64,000 nucleotides of DNA from Methyloversatilis thermotolerans (GCF_000372885.1 NZ_KB889967.1:3671430-3735429), one strand, 5' to 3'. Shown: positions 47,727 through 57,427, numbered from the stretch's first letter. The notes: generated by a model not told the origin, from the letters alone. Numbers and translations are program-made.

Positions 47727-50700
47727 GCGCCGGGCCGCACACTCGATCACGCCCGGCGTCGATCAGCCGGGCGACCCGGCGCGTGCTTGCCTGGGTGCTG
47801 GCCGTGGCGCAGATACCGGCATCCGCCGCCGGCCCGGCCCTGGTTCCGGACGCTTCCGCCGGCGCCGGGCAACGCGCCGAACTGCTGCGCCAGAACGATG
47901 TGGACGTCGTGCAGATCGCGCGTCCTTCGGCGGCCGGCGTGTCACACAACGGCTGGACGCGCTTCAATGTCGAGGCGCGCGGCGTGGTGTTCAACAACGC
48001 CGCGACCGCAGCGCGCAGTGCACTCGCCGGCGATCTGGCCGCCAATGCGCGGCTGCAGGGCCAGGCTGCCCGCATCATCATCAACGAGATCACCGGCAAC
48101 GATCCGTCCTCCCTGCTCGGGCCGATGGAGGTGGCCGGTACGCCGGCGCGCCTGGTCATCGCCAATCCGAATGGCATCACCTGCGATGGCTGCGGCTTCA
48201 TCGGCACTTCGCATGTTCAGCTCACCACCGGGCGGCCGGACTGGCTGGACGGGCAGCTCCACTTCCGTGTCGAGGGCGGCCGCATCGAAGTCGGCCGGTC
48301 GGGCCTGAGCGCGCTGGCCGAGCGTCTGGACATGATTGCCGGACAGGTCCGCACGCAAGGTCGCATCGAGCTTGCCGGCGCTCTGCGTGTCAATGCCGGC
48401 TACGGCCTTGTGCATGCCGACAGCCTGATCGGCGATCACTCCATCGGCGCTCGCGACGAGTACGTCTATCAGATCGACATCGGGCAGACGGTGCGCGCCG
48501 ACAGCATACGCATGGTGGCGCACGGACCCCATCTGGGCGTGCGCACGGCGGCGCCACTGCAGGCTGTGAGCGACATCCTTCTGGCATCGCGCCAGGGCGT
48601 GCTGGTCGAAGCCCCGGTGCAGGCGGGGCAAGACCTGTCGCTGTATGCCCTCGGCACGGTAGGCGTGCGACTCGCAGCGGAGGCCAGTGCGGCGCGCGAC
48701 CTCGGCATGCTGACTTCACTGGCCGATGTTGGCGAGCAAGCAGCGTTGCGCAGCGGTCGCGACATGACCCTGGCCTTCCTCGCCGACAACCGGGACCGCT
48801 GGGCGGCGATGCACAACGCCGGGCAGATCGATGCCGCCGGCCGGCTCAGGACGGGCGGGGTCGGTCTGCTGGACAACGCCGGTTCCATCCGTTCCGGCGG
48901 CAGCATGGATCTGACCGCCCTCATCGATGATCCGCCGGCAGCCGCGGATGCCGGGCCGGCCGCGACGCCGATGATGGGACCGGGGCTGCCGGCGTATTTC
49001 GGCAGCACCGACAATCGCGGACAGATACGCTCCGACGACAGCCTGTTCATCCAGTTGCGCGACAACAGCGGCCGGATATACGCGGCGGGCGATGTTTTCC
49101 TGTGGCTGGACACGCGACCGGACTCGCGCGGTGCCGGCGAGGTCCGGGCGGGTCGGGACCTGTTCATTTCCGCGCCATCCGATGCCCCGGCCACAACGGA
49201 CGGGCCGCGCACCTTCGCAGCCGGGCGCGATCTCCGGCTGTTCGAGTCGTTCGAGCTCTTTCTCGACCGACCGACGCTGGCCGCCTACCTCGAAAGCTCG
49301 GCGCTTCCTGGCCAGCGCGGGAGCCAGTACGCCTACGCCAACCACGATGTACTGGTCGCCGGGCGCGACATGCGGGTACTGATGAGCGGGCGCTTCAGCA
49401 ACCACTCAGTGATGGAATCGGGGCGTGACATCGGCATCGAGGCGGCTGCGGTATCGAATGAAACGCCGGTGAGCAGTGCGCGCTTCACCGTCGACTACCC
49501 GTATTACCCGGGCTGCCGCACCGAGTACGACGGTCGGTGCAGCGTGGTGATGGAAAGCGCCGGCCTGCCGGCTACCCTGGCTGCCGGCCGCGATCTGCAG
49601 ATCCAGGCGAACCGCATCGTGAATCGGGGTGCCCGCATGCTGGCCGGTGGCGATATCGCGCTGCAGTCGCCCGACACCGTGAACGAGGACAGGCGCTATG
49701 GCGCGACCTGGCAGGCCGAGTACTGGCTGATAGACCGCGATGCCCAGACCGACGGCGGCGAGGGCTGCGGCGGAACCCCGGGCGAGCCCTGCGCGACGCC
49801 GATAGACTGGCGCCGCACCGCGAGCGGAGAGGTCGAACTGGGTGTGCTGCCAGGCATCATCCAGGCGGCCGGGCGCTTCGACTCGGACGGTGGCGGTGTG
49901 CCGCCTTCGGGCGGGAACGACAGCGCCGGGACGGGGGCTGCCAGCGACGGACCGGCCGACCCGATCGCGGCGCTGCAGCGGCAGTTGAACGACGGCTTCG
50001 CCGGCTCGCGCTTCGTCAATACCGGTACCCTGCATGCGGGCGAAATCGTCGTGCGCGCGCAGGATATCCGCAACGGCTTCGATGTCGTCGCCGACTACTA
50101 CCATCGCACGGCGGCGCTCGCGCTGCCGCCGGCCGACATCGATGTCGCCGCTCACGGCACCTATGGCGGTACCGGCGTGGCATCGGGTCAGTACGACCCG
50201 CTCACCCTGATGCGCCTGCTGCCGGATGAACTCGCCAGCAGCGCGCCATTCGCGCTGACGCCGGCGCAGGAACTGGTGGCCATCCGCAATGCGCTGCTGG
50301 ATACCACGCAGCGCGCCTGGATACTGCCCGGCCTGGGCTGGGACCCGCTGACCGGTCAATCGCCCGATGCCCGGCAACGCGAGCAACTGGCGGCCAATGG
50401 CTTTGCCTTCGCGCTGCAGCACGGTGTCGCCGTCGGCCAGTCGCTGAGCGCCGACCAGCGCGCCGCAATCGACGTACCCCTGCTCTGGTACGTCGAGCAG
50501 CAGGGCGCTCTGCGGCCCTGGCTCTACCTGCCGGCGTCGTGGCGCGAACAGCTCGCCATCATCCCGGGCGGCCTTCTCGCTGCCGACGACGCCATCGCAC
50601 TGGTCGCCGACGTGGTGGACAACACCGGCTTCGTGATCAGTGAAGGTGCGCTGTCGGTATCCGCGCGCGAACTGCTCAACCGCAAGCGGTCGGCCTACTA

Positions 50701-52654
50701 CCACGAGGAATTCAAGGTCGATGGCGGCACGCTCGTCATCGAAGGCAGCCAGGTACAGCCGGGCGGCTTCATGCAGGCGGCGCACTGGGCCATCGATGTC
50801 GATCGCATCGAATCGCTGTCCGGCGAATTCCGCGTCAGCGGCCAGACAATGGAGCAGGGGGCGCGGCTCTCGGCCGCCTTCGAGCAGGCGCTGGTGGACG
50901 AACTGGGTGACCGCTTCATCCGCGAAGTCGCGCGCGACGACCTCAAGGTCCGCTTCAAGAAGGACTTCGGCTTCGGTGACGTGATGGGGCTGGCCACCTC
51001 CTTCCTGGTGGCCTCCTTCATCGGTGCCGATGTGTCCAGCTTCATCGGCGGGCTGGCCTCGCCCGGTTCCACCTTTGCCGCCGCGTCGACGACCGGTGCC
51101 GCCGGCCTGGGCAACTCCGTCGCATCGGCCTTCATCACGCAGGGCATCGCTTCCGGTGCCGGCCAGTTGGTCGCCACAGGCAGCCTCGATTTCTCCGCAG
51201 TACTCAATCGCGGCCTCGGCGGCGGGCTGAGTGCCGGCGCGGCGCAATGGACCGGCTCGGTGTTCAATGATCCGTGGGCCATAGGCTCGGCCCGTGCGCT
51301 CACCGCCGGGCTGATCGGCGAAGTGACTGGCAGCAGCTTTGAAACGGCGCTGTTCGATTCCGTCCTGAGCCAGGCCAGTGCCCATGGCGCCGGTCGCATC
51401 GGCGATGGCGTGTTCGGTGAAGCAGGCAGCGTAGGCCATCTGCTTGCGCATGGCGCGCTCGGGGCACTGGCCGAAGCCGCGCGCGGCGGCGACCCGATGT
51501 CCGGTGCCATCGGCGCAATGACTGCCGTCATGGTCGAGACGCCACTGGATCGGGCGCTGTCGCTGAGCGGCACCCAGCGCGGCGACGCCCTGCTGACCGC
51601 TCTGTCACTCATCACCGGCGCCACCGCCGCCGGCGCGGCGGGCGGCGATCCTCTGGCCGGTGGCCTCGCGGCGCAGAACGTCACGCTGTACAACTTCCTC
51701 AAGCATCCCGAGCAGGAACGCTATGCGAAGGCGAAAACGGCCTGCAGCGGTGACGTGGCCTGCGAACGCTCGGTCGATGCCGATTTTGAAGCCCTGTCGC
51801 AGGCGAACAAGCAAGACCTGGCCGATGCACGCGCGACGTGCGACGCCACCGGCTACTGCACGACCTATTACAGCCTCATGAACGAGGCCATGCCCTGGGG
51901 CATGGGCGCCCAGTACGCCGACCATCGCGACCCGGAAAACCCCTGGCTGAGCGACCAGCAGAACGCCGCCGCCATTGCCCACAACCTCCAGCTCTACGAC
52001 CAGCTCATGGCGCGCACGCTGCGGCAGGAAGTCGTGCGGCAGATCCACGCACCGGACCCCGAGTCCTACCTGTTCTCCAGTGCGGGCAGCAGCCAGTACG
52101 TCAGCGCAATCACTGCCCAGAACACGGACAAGATAGTCGTGCTCGGGGCAGCAGGCGCATCACTTTTGCTACCGGGCCCCGAGGATCTTGTAGTCGGCGC
52201 CGTACTCACCACCAAGGCAGGGCAGTTCGTCGCGCAGGTGGTCGAGGTTGGTGGGCAGAAGTTGTTGCGATTTGGGGACGGGCGCGTTGCAGATGCTGCC
52301 GAGCCCCAAACGCTCCTTCTCCCAGGGCCACGTAAAATCGAGGCTAGATGGGGCGCGAGTACTTATCGGCATGGTGGACTCATGACAGGCATAGAGCACA
52401 TCATGTATCGGCATGGTCCTGACTCAGGATTTTCGAATGTCAGTAGATTCGCCGATGGCACGCGGATGATGGACATCAGTAGATATGTTGATTCGGCTTT
52501 ACGCTCGGGGACGGTGATCGATGAGGGCAAAGGGGCATACACCGTTGAGTACGACCTCAATCGGATCATTGGGACGAATATCGCGGGTAAACCCGCCTCC
52601 AGAATCCGCGTCCACATACGTCACGGGGTGATTCAAACCGCGTTTCCATTCTGA
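47723..52654 (+). CDS. TpsA exoprotein: filamentous-hemagglutinin-type with variable C-terminal toxin-like domain
   Basis: A 1643-residue secreted protein. The signal peptide is extended (about 1-36), followed by the TPS secretion domain (about 55-290) with the NPNGI motif (VIANPNGITCDGCGF near 149). Beta-helix repeats (AGRDL/GRDM motifs) run to about 900. A DUF637-like hydrophobic Gly/Ala region lies at about 1075-1290, then a cysteine-containing pretoxin segment (CSGDVACERSVDADFEAL, DPENPWLSDQQN). After about residue 1540 the base composition becomes A/T-richer and the tail (GIEHIMYRHGP...VIQTAFPF) resembles BECR-fold RNase toxins. It is smaller than CdiA and has no VENN motif. Confidence 0.88.
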   Translation: MSAGPHTRSRPASISRATRRVLAWVLAVAQIPASAAGPALVPDASAGAGQRAELLRQNDVDVVQIARPSAAGVSHNGWTRFNVEARGVVFNNAATAARSALAGDLAANARLQGQAARIIINEITGNDPSSLLGPMEVAGTPARLVIANPNGITCDGCGFIGTSHVQLTTGRPDWLDGQLHFRVEGGRIEVGRSGLSALAERLDMIAGQVRTQGRIELAGALRVNAGYGLVHADSLIGDHSIGARDEYVYQIDIGQTVRADSIRMVAHGPHLGVRTAAPLQAVSDILLASRQGVLVEAPVQAGQDLSLYALGTVGVRLAAEASAARDLGMLTSLADVGEQAALRSGRDMTLAFLADNRDRWAAMHNAGQIDAAGRLRTGGVGLLDNAGSIRSGGSMDLTALIDDPPAAADAGPAATPMMGPGLPAYFGSTDNRGQIRSDDSLFIQLRDNSGRIYAAGDVFLWLDTRPDSRGAGEVRAGRDLFISAPSDAPATTDGPRTFAAGRDLRLFESFELFLDRPTLAAYLESSALPGQRGSQYAYANHDVLVAGRDMRVLMSGRFSNHSVMESGRDIGIEAAAVSNETPVSSARFTVDYPYYPGCRTEYDGRCSVVMESAGLPATLAAGRDLQIQANRIVNRGARMLAGGDIALQSPDTVNEDRRYGATWQAEYWLIDRDAQTDGGEGCGGTPGEPCATPIDWRRTASGEVELGVLPGIIQAAGRFDSDGGGVPPSGGNDSAGTGAASDGPADPIAALQRQLNDGFAGSRFVNTGTLHAGEIVVRAQDIRNGFDVVADYYHRTAALALPPADIDVAAHGTYGGTGVASGQYDPLTLMRLLPDELASSAPFALTPAQELVAIRNALLDTTQRAWILPGLGWDPLTGQSPDARQREQLAANGFAFALQHGVAVGQSLSADQRAAIDVPLLWYVEQQGALRPWLYLPASWREQLAIIPGGLLAADDAIALVADVVDNTGFVISEGALSVSARELLNRKRSAYYHEEFKVDGGTLVIEGSQVQPGGFMQAAHWAIDVDRIESLSGEFRVSGQTMEQGARLSAAFEQALVDELGDRFIREVARDDLKVRFKKDFGFGDVMGLATSFLVASFIGADVSSFIGGLASPGSTFAAASTTGAAGLGNSVASAFITQGIASGAGQLVATGSLDFSAVLNRGLGGGLSAGAAQWTGSVFNDPWAIGSARALTAGLIGEVTGSSFETALFDSVLSQASAHGAGRIGDGVFGEAGSVGHLLAHGALGALAEAARGGDPMSGAIGAMTAVMVETPLDRALSLSGTQRGDALLTALSLITGATAAGAAGGDPLAGGLAAQNVTLYNFLKHPEQERYAKAKTACSGDVACERSVDADFEALSQANKQDLADARATCDATGYCTTYYSLMNEAMPWGMGAQYADHRDPENPWLSDQQNAAAIAHNLQLYDQLMARTLRQEVVRQIHAPDPESYLFSSAGSSQYVSAITAQNTDKIVVLGAAGASLLLPGPEDLVVGAVLTTKAGQFVAQVVEVGGQKLLRFGDGRVADAAEPQTLLLPGPRKIEARWGASTYRHGGLMTGIEHIMYRHGPDSGFSNVSRFADGTRMMDISRYVDSALRSGTVIDEGKGAYTVEYDLNRIIGTNIAGKPASRIRVHIRHGVIQTAFPF

Positions 52655-52671
52655 ACGAATAGGTGGCTCAA

Positions 52672-52926
52672 ATGTCCGATCTGCTTTTGAAGTTCTTGAG
52701 CGAGGAGGCAACTCCACATGTTCGGAAGTTGATTCTTGACGCAGTGGATGAGCACAGTGGTCTCAAACAGAGGGACCGGTGCAGATTCGAATTCAATCGC
52801 TTCGAGGTGACGCTCGACTTCGTCAACGACATGGCGAAGTTGGAGGATGTGCTTGATCCTGAATTGAGCGGGGAGTTTCGGCTTCGCTTAGGTGAGTTTG
52901 TTCATCGCCTATCTGAAGATTCCTGA
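52672..52926 (+). CDS. Candidate immunity protein for the TpsA toxin tail
   Basis: An 84-residue acidic, mostly helical cytoplasmic protein with no recognised family. ATG 52672 is preferred over GTG 52663 because AGGTGG lies 6 bases before it. It begins 17 bp after the TpsA stop and shares the lower-GC composition of the toxin tail, the usual signature of an immunity gene acquired together with its toxin. Function is inferred from position only. Confidence 0.65.
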   Translation: MSDLLLKFLSEEATPHVRKLILDAVDEHSGLKQRDRCRFEFNRFEVTLDFVNDMAKLEDVLDPELSGEFRLRLGEFVHRLSEDS

Positions 52927-53231
52927 TGAACGCCGACCAGCAGTTAATCGAAAGTAACCTCGTTTCCATCCTCTCTGAGTTAAGTCCCCAAACTGTCGTA
53001 GGTAGAACCTTTCCGGCTGACCTTCAGAGTTTTGCCGATCAGCTGACGTAGCTTCGCGAGTGGATCGAGGATTCAGGCGAGTACGGGCTCGCATACGAGT
53101 CGATTGTCGTCATGCTGCAGACCTTCCCGTTCCGGCTGTCTGGTCCGGCCGCAATGAAGCTGCTGGAAATCGGCCTATTGATGCGCTTCAAGACCGGGCT
53201 GCCCGAGGACGCCCGGTTCGATAGCCGCTAA
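52926..53231 (+). pseudogene. Second candidate immunity gene, interrupted by an in-frame amber codon
   Basis: Starting at ATG 52926, overlapping the previous stop (TGATG), the frame is open for 41 codons. It hits TAG at 53049-53051 and then stays open for 59 more codons to TAA 53229-53231. The 102-codon frame reads as one protein: an N-terminal helix region, then LREWIEDSGEYGLAYESIVV and FKTGLPEDARFD, reminiscent of MafI-type immunity proteins. A single CAG-to-TAG change would explain it. A downstream ATG (residue 63) could also restart a fragment. Confidence 0.65.
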
Positions 53232-53265
53232 CGCATTAGCTGTTGAATGAGTAGGATGGCGGCAC

Positions 53266-53928
53266 TTACTTCCTGTCCATCGCCAGCGCCCTCAGCCCCG
53301 CCGGATCGAGGATGTCGATCTGGTTTCTGCCCAGTGCCACCAGTCCCTGTTCGGCGAAGTTCTTCAGCAGCCGGCTCACGATTTCGCGCACGCTGCCCAG
53401 TTCGTCGGCCAGTTGCTGGTGGGTGGTGTGCAGCGTCTTGCCGTGACCGAGCAGCAGTGCGGCGAGGCGCTGGTCCAGGCGCTGGAAGGCGATGGCTTCG
53501 ACCAGTTGCATCAGGTCGGCCACGCGGTCGGCGAACAGGCCGAATACGAAGCGGCGGAAGGCGGGTTCGGCCATCAGTTCGTCGAACAGCCAGGACGGCA
53601 CGACCAGCAGTCTCACCGCGGTTTCGGCCACTGCGTGCGCGTTGTAGTCGCTCTGTCCGAGCAGGCAGGCGCTGGATATGACACAGGTTTCGCCGGTGTG
53701 CACCCGGTACAGCGGCAGTTCGCGGCCATTGGCCGACGACTTGGCCACCTTCACCTGGCCGTCGAGCACGAAGGGGAAGCCGACGCAGGGCTGGTGTTCG
53801 TCGAAGATGAGCGTGCCCGCCGGCAGTTCCATCAGGCGGGCTTCTTTCTCGATGCGTTCGCGCGCGGCTTCCGACAGGTCCGACAGCAGCGGGTACAGCG
53901 TGGTGAGCGTGTCGGTGGTGGTGTTCAT
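53266..53928 (-). CDS. Crp/Fnr-family transcriptional regulator
   Basis: A 220-residue regulator: a cyclic-nucleotide-type beta-roll (about 20-120; LMELPAGTLIFDE, FVLDGQVKVAKSS), a dimer helix (RVADLMQLVEAIAFQRLDQRLAALLL), and an HTH with TTHQQLADELGSVREIVSRLLKNF. It lacks the N-terminal cysteine cluster of FNR, so it is not an oxygen sensor of that type, and the ligand is unknown. ATG 53928 overlaps the xthA stop by 4 bp. Confidence 0.9.
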   Translation of the reverse strand: MNTTTDTLTTLYPLLSDLSEAARERIEKEARLMELPAGTLIFDEHQPCVGFPFVLDGQVKVAKSSANGRELPLYRVHTGETCVISSACLLGQSDYNAHAVAETAVRLLVVPSWLFDELMAEPAFRRFVFGLFADRVADLMQLVEAIAFQRLDQRLAALLLGHGKTLHTTHQQLADELGSVREIVSRLLKNFAEQGLVALGRNQIDILDPAGLRALAMDRK

Positions 53929-54683
53929 GACAGCGTCGCGATGACCGGTGCGTGGTCCGACGGCCGCTCGAGCTTGCGCGGTGCCTTGTCCACCGTGCAG
54001 GCGGTGCAGCGCGCGGCCAGTGACGCCGACAGCAGGATGTGGTCGATGCGCAGGCCGAAGTTGCGGCGGAAGGCGCCGGCGCGGTAGTCCCACCAGGACC
54101 AGGTCTTTTCCGGCTGGTCGAACAGCCGGAACGCATCGCTCAGACCCAGCGCGATCAGGCCGGCGAAGGCGGCGCGCTCCTGCGGCGACACATGGATGTC
54201 GTCCTTCCAGTCCGGATGCGCGTCGCGGTCCTCCGGCGCAATGTTGTAGTCGCCCAGCAGCGCGAGCTGCGGATGACGGGCAAGTTCGTCGCGCAGCCAG
54301 CCAGTCAGCGCGGCGAGCCAGCGCATCTTGTAGTCGAACTTGTCCGAACCCACCGCCTGGCCGTTCGGGAAATAGGTGCACACGATGCGCAGGCCGTCGA
54401 CGGTGGCGGCGATGACGCGCTTCTGTTCGTCGTCGAAGCCGGGAATGCCGATCTGCACATCGCTGGCGGGCGACTTCGACAGGATGGCCACACCGTTATA
54501 GGTCTTCTGGCCGCTGATTGCGCTGTGATAGCCGGCGGCTTCGAGTTCCGCACGCGGGTAGTTCGCGTCCTCGGTCTTGGTTTCCTGCAGGCACACCACG
54601 TCCGGCTGTTCGGCGGCCAGCCAGTCGGTGAGATGGGGCAGGCGGACTTTCAGGGAATTGACGTTCCAGCAGGCAATCTTCAT
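53925..54683 (-). CDS. xthA: Exodeoxyribonuclease III
   Basis: A 252-residue AP endonuclease/3'-exonuclease of base excision repair. MKIACWNVNSLKVRLPHL (metal Asn), CLQETKTED (metal Glu), GVAILSK, LLGDYNIAPEDRD and the C-terminal LRIDHILLS and PSDHAPVI (catalytic Asp-His) are all present. The ATG at 54683 is set by the family start; an in-frame ATG at 54698 would add five residues. It overlaps the downstream Crp-family gene by 4 bp. Confidence 0.95.
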   Translation of the reverse strand: MKIACWNVNSLKVRLPHLTDWLAAEQPDVVCLQETKTEDANYPRAELEAAGYHSAISGQKTYNGVAILSKSPASDVQIGIPGFDDEQKRVIAATVDGLRIVCTYFPNGQAVGSDKFDYKMRWLAALTGWLRDELARHPQLALLGDYNIAPEDRDAHPDWKDDIHVSPQERAAFAGLIALGLSDAFRLFDQPEKTWSWWDYRAGAFRRNFGLRIDHILLSASLAARCTACTVDKAPRKLERPSDHAPVIATLS

Positions 54684-54792
54684 CGCGTCATTGTGCATGC
54701 GCCGGCGCGTCGCCGGTCGGGTTCGGGGGCGCGGCGATTGTCCCATCCGGGGCGGCGACTGAACAGCCCGCTACCGGTGAGGCGTGGCGGAA

Positions 54793-55353
54793 TCATGGCT
54801 CTGCGTCGGTAGTCTCGTCCTTGCCGGTTGCCGCCGGACCGTCCGCTGCGGGTGGCGCCGACGGCGGGCGCGGCTTGGCCGTGCCCTTGGCCGGGTAGCC
54901 GGCGCGGTCGAGCAGCCGGTTCCAGGCATCCGGACTGAAGCCCATGAGCTGGTCGGCACCCGCCGCGATGGCGGGCACCCTCGCTTCCTTCACCTTGAAG
55001 CGCGACGACAGCGCGGCCTTCTGTTCCTCGCTGGTGATGCGCTCCTCGCTGTAGGCGATGCCGCGCGCCCTGAGCAGGGCGAGCGCCGATTCGCACAGCG
55101 AGTCGCATTCGTTCGCCAGCCACACGGTGACCGGCGCCTTTTTCATCGCTTCGCGTTCGGCGTAGCTGGCGCCCTGTTCGACCACGCTCGGCTGCAGCTT
55201 CTTCTCGGTCACCTTCTTCACATCGGGCGGCGGTGGAATGTCGCTGTAGTGCGTACGACCCTGCGCATCGGTCCATTTGTAGGTCTGGGCATGCGCAGTG
55301 CCCGCGCACAGTGCAGCGCCAAGTACGAGACAGAACAGGGAGCACAGCTTCAT
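54793..55353 (-). CDS. DUF4124-domain protein with glutaredoxin-like region
   Basis: A 186-residue exported protein: signal peptide (MKLCSLFCLVLGAALCAGTAHA), then the short DUF4124 motif (TYKWTDAQGRTHYSDIPPP) and a thioredoxin/glutaredoxin-like segment (about 80-150; VTVWLANECDSLCESALALL, VPAIAAG). The active pair is CDSLC rather than CxxC, so redox activity is uncertain. The tail is Pro/Ala-rich. The fold pairing is common in betaproteobacterial envelope proteins of unknown role. It ends about 110 bp before xthA. Confidence 0.82.
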   Translation of the reverse strand: MKLCSLFCLVLGAALCAGTAHAQTYKWTDAQGRTHYSDIPPPPDVKKVTEKKLQPSVVEQGASYAEREAMKKAPVTVWLANECDSLCESALALLRARGIAYSEERITSEEQKAALSSRFKVKEARVPAIAAGADQLMGFSPDAWNRLLDRAGYPAKGTAKPRPPSAPPAADGPAATGKDETTDAEP

Positions 55354-55363
55354 GCGATGGTCC

Positions 55364-57427
55364 TCAGGCGGTTTCCACCATGCCGCTGTGGCGCAGCAGC
55401 GCGTCCGGCCGCGGTTCGCGGCCGCGGAAGGCCTTGAACGATTCGAGCGCCGGGCGCGAGCCGCCCACGGCCAGGATTTCGTCCCAGAAGCGGCGGCCGG
55501 TCGCGGTGTCGAGCACGGTGCCGGCAATGCCGCGCGCCTCCTCGAACGCCTCGAAGGCATCGGCCGACAACACTTCCGCCCATTTGTAGCTGTAATAGCC
55601 TGCGGCATACCCGCCCGCGAAGATGTGGCTGAAGCTGTGCGGGAAACGGTTCCAGGCCGGCGGGCGCACCACCGCCACTTCGTCGCGCACTTCTTCCAGC
55701 ATCTGCAGCATGCTCTTGCCCTGGCCGGGCGAGAAGTCGTGATGCAGGCGCAGATCGAACAGCGCGAATTCGATCTGGCGCAGGGTCTGCATGCCGCTCT
55801 GGAAGTTCCTGGCGGCGATCATCTTGTCGTACAGCGCGCGCGGCAGCGCCGCGCCGGTATCGATGTGGGCGGTCATGCCGGACAGCACGTCCCATTCCCA
55901 GCAGAAGTTCTCCATGAACTGGCTGGGCAGTTCTACCGCGTCCCATTCCACGCCATGGATGCCGGACACCGGCAGGTCGTCGACCCGGGTAAGCAGATGG
56001 TGCAGGCCGTGGCCGGTTTCGTGGAACAGCGTGATCACGTCGTCGTGCGTGAAGGTGGCCGGCTTGCCACCGACCGGCGATGGGAAGTTGCAGTTCAGAT
56101 AGGCGACCGGCGTCTGCACTCCGCCCGCCACGCTGCGGCGCGTGATCGCCTCGTCCATCCAGGCGCCGCCGCGTTTGGTGTCGCGGGCATACAGATCGAG
56201 GTAGAACTGGCCGACCAGTTCGCGGCCCCGCTCGCCGTCGCGCTCGATGCGGAAGAAGCGCACATCCGGATGCCAGACCGGCGCGCTGTCCGGCTTGATC
56301 GACACGCCATACAGGCCCTCCACCACGCGGAACAGGCCTTCGAGCACCTTGTGTTCCGGGAAGTACTGCTTCACTTCCTGTTCCGAGAAGGCATAGCGCT
56401 GCACGCGCAGCTTCTCCGACACCCAGGCCATGTCCCACGGCTGCAGGTCATCCAGGCCGAATTCGTTGCGGGCGAAGGCGCGCAATTCGTCCAGGTCGCG
56501 CTGGGCGTGCGGCCGGGCACGGCGCGCCAGATCGCGCAGGAAGTCCATCACCTGGTCCGGTGAGTCCGCCATCTTGGGCACCATGGACAGTTCGGCGAAG
56601 CTTGCGAAGCCGAGCATCCTCGATTCCTCGGCGCGCAGCGCCAGGATGCGGTCTATCAGCGGGGAATTGTCGCGTGCCGGCTCGCCGAACTCCGATGCAC
56701 GGGTGGCGTAGGCGCGATACATGCGCTCGCGCAGCGCGCGACTGTCGGCGTACTGCATGACCGGCAGATAGGACGGCATGTGCAGCGTGAACTTCCAGCC
56801 ATCGCGGTCGTCGCGCTGCGCTGCCTCGCGCGCGGCTTCGATGCTGTCCTCCGGCAGTCCGGCCAGCAGCGATGCGTCGGTCACGTACTCGGCGAACGCA
56901 TTGGTCGCATCGAGCAGGTTTTCCGAGAACTTGGTCGACAGCGCGGCCAGTTCTTCCTGGATTTCCTTGAAACGCGGCTTGCGGTCTTCCGGCAGTTCGG
57001 CACCGGACAGGCGGAAATCCCGTACCTCATTGTCCAGAATGCGCTGACGCGCGGCGGACAGGCGGCCGTATTCGGTTGAATCGCGCAGTGCCTTGTATTT
57101 GGCGAACAGCGCCAGATTCTGGCCCAGCGTGCTGTAGAAGCGCGTGATGTCGGGCAGCGTGGCGTTGTAGGCATCGCGCCAGGCCGGTACGTCGTTCACG
57201 CTGTGCAGATGGCCCACGATGCCCCAGGCGCGGCCGAGCTGTTCGCCCATGTCGGTGATCGGGGCGGCAAAACCGTCCCAGGTCGGCGTGTCGGGCCGAG
57301 CGGTCAGTTCGTCGATCAAGGTCTGGTAACGGCCCAGCAGTTCGGCGATCGCCGGCGCCACGTGATCGGGCTGTATGGCGTCGAAGCGCGGCAATGAGGA
57401 GAAGTCGAGCAGGGGATTGTTCGTCAT
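55364..57427 (-). CDS. prlC: Oligopeptidase A (M3 family)
   Basis: A 687-residue cytoplasmic zinc peptidase that clears signal peptides and oligopeptides. NNPLLDFSSLPRFDAIQPDHV at the start, the zinc site HETGHGLHH (near residue 469) and the following VSGIHGVEWDAVELPSQFMENF block are typical of PrlC/OpdA. The ATG at 57427 fits the family; a 23-residue upstream extension is not needed. It lies 10 bp upstream of the DUF4124 gene. Confidence 0.94.
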   Translation of the reverse strand: MTNNPLLDFSSLPRFDAIQPDHVAPAIAELLGRYQTLIDELTARPDTPTWDGFAAPITDMGEQLGRAWGIVGHLHSVNDVPAWRDAYNATLPDITRFYSTLGQNLALFAKYKALRDSTEYGRLSAARQRILDNEVRDFRLSGAELPEDRKPRFKEIQEELAALSTKFSENLLDATNAFAEYVTDASLLAGLPEDSIEAAREAAQRDDRDGWKFTLHMPSYLPVMQYADSRALRERMYRAYATRASEFGEPARDNSPLIDRILALRAEESRMLGFASFAELSMVPKMADSPDQVMDFLRDLARRARPHAQRDLDELRAFARNEFGLDDLQPWDMAWVSEKLRVQRYAFSEQEVKQYFPEHKVLEGLFRVVEGLYGVSIKPDSAPVWHPDVRFFRIERDGERGRELVGQFYLDLYARDTKRGGAWMDEAITRRSVAGGVQTPVAYLNCNFPSPVGGKPATFTHDDVITLFHETGHGLHHLLTRVDDLPVSGIHGVEWDAVELPSQFMENFCWEWDVLSGMTAHIDTGAALPRALYDKMIAARNFQSGMQTLRQIEFALFDLRLHHDFSPGQGKSMLQMLEEVRDEVAVVRPPAWNRFPHSFSHIFAGGYAAGYYSYKWAEVLSADAFEAFEEARGIAGTVLDTATGRRFWDEILAVGGSRPALESFKAFRGREPRPDALLRHSGMVETA

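Noticed and set aside
49406-51451. 681-residue open frame opposite TpsA
   Set aside because: Shadow of the coding strand; no motif or ribosome site.
52926-53231. Treating the region as empty intergenic DNA
   Set aside because: The frame is open on both sides of one TAG with start coupling to the gene before, so a disrupted gene is the better reading.
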